From NCBI RefSeq assembly GCF_963662255.1, contig NC_085059.1:1350501-1414500 (forward strand): a DNA stretch of 64,000 bases, given 5' to 3'. Below, piece by piece: positions 59,551 to 64,000 of the stretch; within the stretch, counting starts at the first letter, position 1; each line of letters opens with the position of its first letter. The notes beneath the pieces were generated by a model. It worked only from the letters and a program-made list of their open reading frames with translations, made no database searches and was not told where the DNA came from. The stretch comes from Cinclus cinclus (taxonomy: Eukaryota > Chordata > Aves > Passeriformes > Cinclidae). Position numbers and translations under genes: made by a program.

Positions 59551-60090
59551 GGCTGCACTGCACACAGACTGAACCCCACATTCCCCCGTGGATAAAACCA
59601 TCCCGTGGCAGGCTGCACTGCACACAGGCTGAACCCCACATTTCCCCATAGATAAAACCATCCCATGGCAGGCTGCACTGCACACAGACTGGACCCCACA
59701 TTTCCCCATAGATAAAACCATCCCATGGCAGGCTGCACTGCACACAGACTGGACCCCACATTTCCCCATAGATAAAACCATCCCATGGCAGGCTGCACTG
59801 CACACAGGCTGAACCCCACATTTCCCCGTGGATAAAACCATCCCATGGCAGGCTGCACTGCACACAGGCTGAACCCCACATTCCCCCGTGGATAAAACCA
59901 TCCCATGGCAGGCTGCACTGCACACAGGCTGAACCCCACATTCCCCCGTGGATAAAACCATCCCGTGGCAGGCTGCACTGCACACAGGCTGAACCCCACA
60001 TTCCCCTGTGGATAAAACCATCCCGTGGCAGGCTGCACTGCACACAGGCTGAACCCCACATTCCCCTGTGGATAAAACCATCCCATGCCA
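59551..60090. repeat. Minisatellite, nine 60-bp units without indels
   Basis: Nine consecutive units start at 59551, 59611, 59671, 59731, 59791, 59851, 59911, 59971 and 60031. Each is exactly 60 bp, starting GGCTGCACTGCACACAG and ending CCATCCCRTGGCA. The third and fourth units are identical. Differences are almost all transitions, concentrated in the CCCCCGTGG and CCCGTGG words, where the CpG becomes TG or CA. The period is divisible by three and the unit has no stop in any minus-strand frame, so three overlapping minus frames (up to 325 codons including flanks) stay open with a 20-residue period. One plus-strand frame also stays open. None resembles a known protein, so I call it a non-coding minisatellite. 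Confidence 0.97.
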
Positions 60091-60615
60091 AAGGATGTCA
60101 GTTACTGGCTCAGGGAATCTCACACACTTCATCAGATACAGGAGAGCTCGAGAATCCAGACACTGGGGCACTCCCAAAGCCTGCCAGAGGGTGTCCCTGC
60201 AGCCCTCAGCATCAATTAGGATGGAACTAATGACTCTAATGCCTGGTTTGGGCCATGAAGGAGCACAAGAGGAGGGGGCTGTGACCCCAAACCTGCTGCA
60301 GAGCTGTGCCTGTCCTGCAGGCTGGGGCTGGTGGCAGCCAAGGACTGACACCAGGATGAGCAGTGTTTGCTTGGACAAGAGCTCTTTGTTGGCCAGTGCA
60401 TTGAGGGGTTGTGTTTCAGACCTGAGGAGGTGTCTGGTTACTCTCCCACTCGAGATAAGGTACCTGAATGTCTTGTGCGAGCACAACGGGGCCACAGGGA
60501 CAACAAGACTCGTTGGAAAAAGGCTCTTGGCTGCACACTGTTAGAGGGGAGAATGCTCTGAGGAAAAACCAAACAATTGCCCCTGACTTTTGTTAGCACT
60601 GATGGGAAGTGGCAA

Positions 60616-60626
60616 GGTATAAAAAG
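60616..60626 (+). promoter_or_regulatory. Isolated TATA-like element
   Basis: GGTATAAAAAG sits in an otherwise mixed context about 530 bp right of the 60-bp minisatellite. It matches the polymerase II TATA consensus, but there is no recognisable initiator, exon or LTR end beside it. Such matches arise by chance in 64 kb. Confidence 0.2.
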
Positions 60627-61689
60627 GAGCTTTACGGCTTGCCAGAGTGTGGCTGGGAGGGAACAGATGGCCAATTCATCTCCACCGAGCCTGGCACTTC
60701 CAACAAAAGGAACAATATGTGTTTGGCTGCCCTAATTTCTCCCCCAGGTACCCTGGCAGGTGACTGGGATGTCTGATGACAAGAATGACTTGACTTGTGC
60801 TCCCCAAGAGCATGTGTTGCTCGCTGCTGGGGCCTTGCCATTGTTTTGCCCAATCTACCACCCCTCTGCAGCACTCAGGGAGGTGTCTCAGGATCCAGGA
60901 GACAACAGCAAACCTGGATGGCACCACCCCAGTCCAGCACTCCCAGGGACTCCTGTTGCTTGTGGACATCCATTCCAGCCTGCAAACATCCGTTTCCCAG
61001 CATTGGAGCTGCACGCAGCACATCCCAGGGATGCTTTGCTGAAAGCAACTGCCTGTAAAAATTCCAAGATTATATTGAGGGATCCAAAACCGAGTTGGCT
61101 ACCCCAGCATGTTTTCACATTTAATGTTATTTCCCAGGCACAACCTTGATTTCCAGTTTTATTTTTTCCTACACAAGGGATATGCTTCTCCACTTTCCCA
61201 CAGTTTGGGGCTGCCCCAGGGTGGGTGAGGAGGGCAAGGGAAGGGGAGAGATCCTCCTCACCCTGATGCAGTGTGCACAGAGAGGAGAGGCCCATGGCCG
61301 AGTCCAACACAGAATTGTATTTCTGGGTAAAATGTACCTTTTTCCAGCTCTCACGCTAAGCTGGACATTGGTGCAGTCTGGTGCGTACCAAGATCCTTAA
61401 AACTTGCAAACAAAGACCAAAGAAGGAGCAGTGGGTGACCAATGCCTGCAATATTCTCAGGGTGGGCAGTGTGGATCCATCAACCACCACCAGGGCTCTC
61501 CCTTTTGATATTCCCTCTTTTGATATCTCACTTCTGATACTCCCCTGCCATTGCTTTTCTTTGCAAGGACAGCAGAGCAAATGAAGAACCAAGTCTAAGA
61601 GGCACTGGGGGCTGAGGAGCAGAGGATGGGAGCTCACATGAGCTCTGCAGGATTATTTTGAAAACCCCACACTGCAGCTCTCCAAGGAG

Positions 61690-62160
61690 CCCAACTCTAA
61701 TTAAAATTTGTAGGGCTTCACAAATGATACTCTACCATATGTTAATGATGAGGCCAGAGCGTTAAGTTGGAGTAAAAATCACTGATGATTAAAAATTATT
61801 CACTATAAAACTTCTAGAGAAATGTTATTAATAGATCAAATTCAAGTGACATTTTAAAGAAATTGATTTTTGTTTGCATTAGTGATGCACAAGGAGAACC
61901 TGTAATGGGTTAATGAAGGATTTTTTTCCCATAAGTTGCTATATTAGGAAATGCAATGTTATATTCCCCACAGAGTAAAAGTTGTTTTCTCTTATTAGTA
62001 AATATTGACTAAAAAACACTGATTAAATGAGTGTTCCCATGCTGCTGACTCAACCACATCCGTGTTTGCTCCCTTAAGAGAGCATTACACACGCTGAACA
62101 TACATCCAGAGGAATCAATCATTACACATATGGTTAAGATATTATCTTTTCCAAACCAAA
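61690..62160. promoter_or_regulatory. AT-rich candidate conserved non-coding element
   Basis: About 470 bp of non-repetitive AT-rich sequence holds several homeobox-type words (CTAATTAAAATT, GTTAATGATG, GATTAAAAATTATTC, TTATTAGTAAAT) and ends near TTAAGATATTATC. Such texture is common in vertebrate developmental enhancers. A single sequence cannot show conservation, so this is only a candidate. Confidence 0.25.
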
Positions 62161-64000
62161 AGTCCAGGCTTCCAGGGAGAAACCAAGAGCCAAGACAATT
62201 TGTTAGACTTGGTTATCTCTCAGAAGCACAGCAGAACAGCTCACACCCCAGTCTTTGCAATATTCACTTATTTTAGGGAATTTCTAAAGAGAATCATCTA
62301 ATCCTTTTTATTTCTCATCACTTTATTTTATGTCGTGGCTACTCTACGATGGAATTGAACAGTCTTGCAATTAAAAAGACAACCCTGAATCTGCATGCTT
62401 TTAGGCAAACAGTCTCCAGCCTGGCTGTAAAGATCCCTGATGAAGATGCTGAGCTTTAGGTCAGGCTTTGACGTTTCCCTGCCACCACTTTCAAGGGAAT
62501 TGAAACCTGTAACCTGTCCCACTCAAGTCTTGCAACAGTGAGTGGAACAAGGCCTAAATATCTTTAAAATGCTTGGGTTGGACAGATTTTCAACACAGCT
62601 CAGCTCAAATTTCCCCTCTTCAGCAGGATCCACGTGAAGTCAGAGCGCTCAGCTCACTGAGGGCTGCCCAGCATTTTTGGGAATCTTGCCCCTTTCTCGT
62701 GTTCCCAGCTGAAAGATGAGCTGCTGGAGAAGTCCAGCTTTCCTTTTCTGTGAAATAAGGCTCCCAGCACTGCTGATTCACACAGGTTGGAGAAGCAGAG
62801 CTCCTGCCTTCCACTGACTCTTGAGAGAAGCAAACAGGGGCAGCCCGTGTCCCTGCTCTGCCCAATATCCAGTATTCAATATTCAGTATTCCTCATTTCA
62901 CCAGGCCACAGCTTTCTCTCCATCTTCACAGGATGGATTCTAAAACCAGGCAATTTAATTCCAAACATCTAAAACTATTCAGAGAGAAAAGTTGCTACAG
63001 TCTCCAGATGACAGCCTGGGAAGACCTGGGACGTCATATTTAGCAACTTTGCAGTAAAATTTTCCCAATTATAGTGAAAACAGTGGGATCTAGGAGTCCT
63101 CAGATCTACTCCTCACTTCAAATAGTGGGGACAAGGACAGTTGCATGTACACAGACTGAATTTTTCTAAACTAAAATTTCCCTGTGTCATCCTCATACTG
63201 TTCATTCCCAGCAGGCTTTTGAGGGAGGAAAGATTAAGTACTGAAGGTAGTTACTAACTAAGAGATATATTCCTAGTTCAGAAAAAAAATTATGGACCTT
63301 ATTTTTTAGTCTTGTCATGTGTGATGGACCAAACCCAAATTTAAGAAGGGAGTGCAGGTGGATTTTGACAAAATGGATGACCTGAAGGGTAAAATTCCAT
63401 CAAATCTGGAAAACTGAGAAACGACCTTTAAAATACAGCAAGCATTTTCTGATGAAACTTATTAGCAGCATTCCTTTTAGAGTGCTGAGTAATGCTCAGT
63501 GGTGTCTCAGCTGTAATTCCTGGGATATCCTGCAGCTCCCCAGGTGTATAGCTCAGGTGGCAGACCCTGGGCAGGTACCCGAGGAGAGGAAAATTCACAA
63601 ATTCACGTGCCCTGGGCACAGCAGAGCCAGGACCAGCACTGAGCTGGAGCTGCCCTTGGGAGGAGCTGGTTGGGAGAGCTTGGCTTGGCTCCAGCGTGCT
63701 CATTCCTGCCCTGGGGAATAATGACAGGGAACGGGAGGGAGGGACAAGAGCAATCCCTGTAAAATGTGTCCCAGCTGGGGATGGCATCACTGATCAGCCC
63801 TGCAGTCCCCATCCATCCTGTCATTCACACACAGCAGCAAGAGGGAACAAGGTCTGCTCTGAGCTGCCCTGCGAGGCACCTGCCAAGAATTTCCTCTTGT
63901 CCCAGGACACTGCCAAGCCTCTCCAGAAGTTTTCTTAAAGAAAAACAGTGAGCGACTTCTTTCCAAGGATACTGCAATACCTCATGGCCGTGGGTTTGCT

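Larger units (their letters stand above)
60091..64000. other. Unique sequence, no gene seen
   Basis: No interspersed repeat is recognisable. A TATA-like GGTATAAAAAGGAGC lies at about 60615-60629. The block 61690-62160 is AT-rich and non-repetitive. Short tandem words occur at about 61502-61540 (TTTTGATAT) and 62869-62892 (AGTATTCAAT). No exon is supported. Confidence 0.5.

Noticed and set aside
59518..60495. 325-codon minus-strand open frame with nine 20-residue repeats
   Set aside because: The repeat part is open in all three minus frames because the 60-bp unit has no stop, so this frame has no privilege. The non-repeat part matches no family I know and has no splice or promoter context.

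Overview
The window looks like gene-poor vertebrate nuclear DNA, most likely from a songbird. The evidence is the interspersed repeats. There are about eleven 5'-truncated CR1 LINE fragments with the avian CR1 3' end, most read as the antisense phrase 'GGTTTGGGTTGGAAGGGACC'. There is also a 714-bp solo LTR (18401-19114) whose internal text I recognise from memory as a passerine ERVL-type LTR. Nothing suggests a prokaryote: no operons, ribosome-binding sites, rRNA, tRNA or CRISPR arrays. I could not support a single protein-coding exon. The long open frames in the repeat arrays are produced by the repeats, and the rest look like chance frames of up to about 220 codons with no recognisable domain.

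Layout. 1-3890: unique sequence. 3891-4235: an older CR1. 4236-11079: unique sequence with a few microsatellites. 11080-11840: relatively CpG-rich, followed by a small minisatellite (11821-11963). 11964-18395: unique sequence with a short CR1 piece. 18396-19119: solo LTR with a perfect 5-bp target-site duplication. 21261-25120: three CR1 pieces, two sharing an 85-bp identical core. 27373-31190: a CR1 fragment, an 11-copy minisatellite of about 25 bp (28811-29077), and a CR1 carrying an (ATC)6 expansion. 31191-39140: unique sequence. 39143-40115: a degenerate interstitial telomeric array (CCCTAA on the + strand) interleaved with three copies of a non-telomeric block of about 90-100 bp. 40898-41475: a CR1 split by an insertion of about 343 bp with a TATA-like box. 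41476-53164: mostly unique, with a MIR-like remnant, a long poly-T tract, two CR1s and simple repeats. 53165-53460: a CR1 with an internal 32-bp tandem triplication. 55667-60090: four minisatellites, ending in nine exactly 60-bp units. 60091-64000: unique, with an AT-rich, homeobox-motif-rich stretch.

I see no undescribed multi-gene system. The most distinctive structure is the composite telomere-repeat locus at 39.1-40.1 kb. Next come the 9 x 60-bp array, the split CR1, and the E-box-bearing repeats at 56.76-56.91 kb. Repeat-family names and the songbird assignment rest on recognition from memory, not on a database search. Boundaries are approximate unless stated to be exact.
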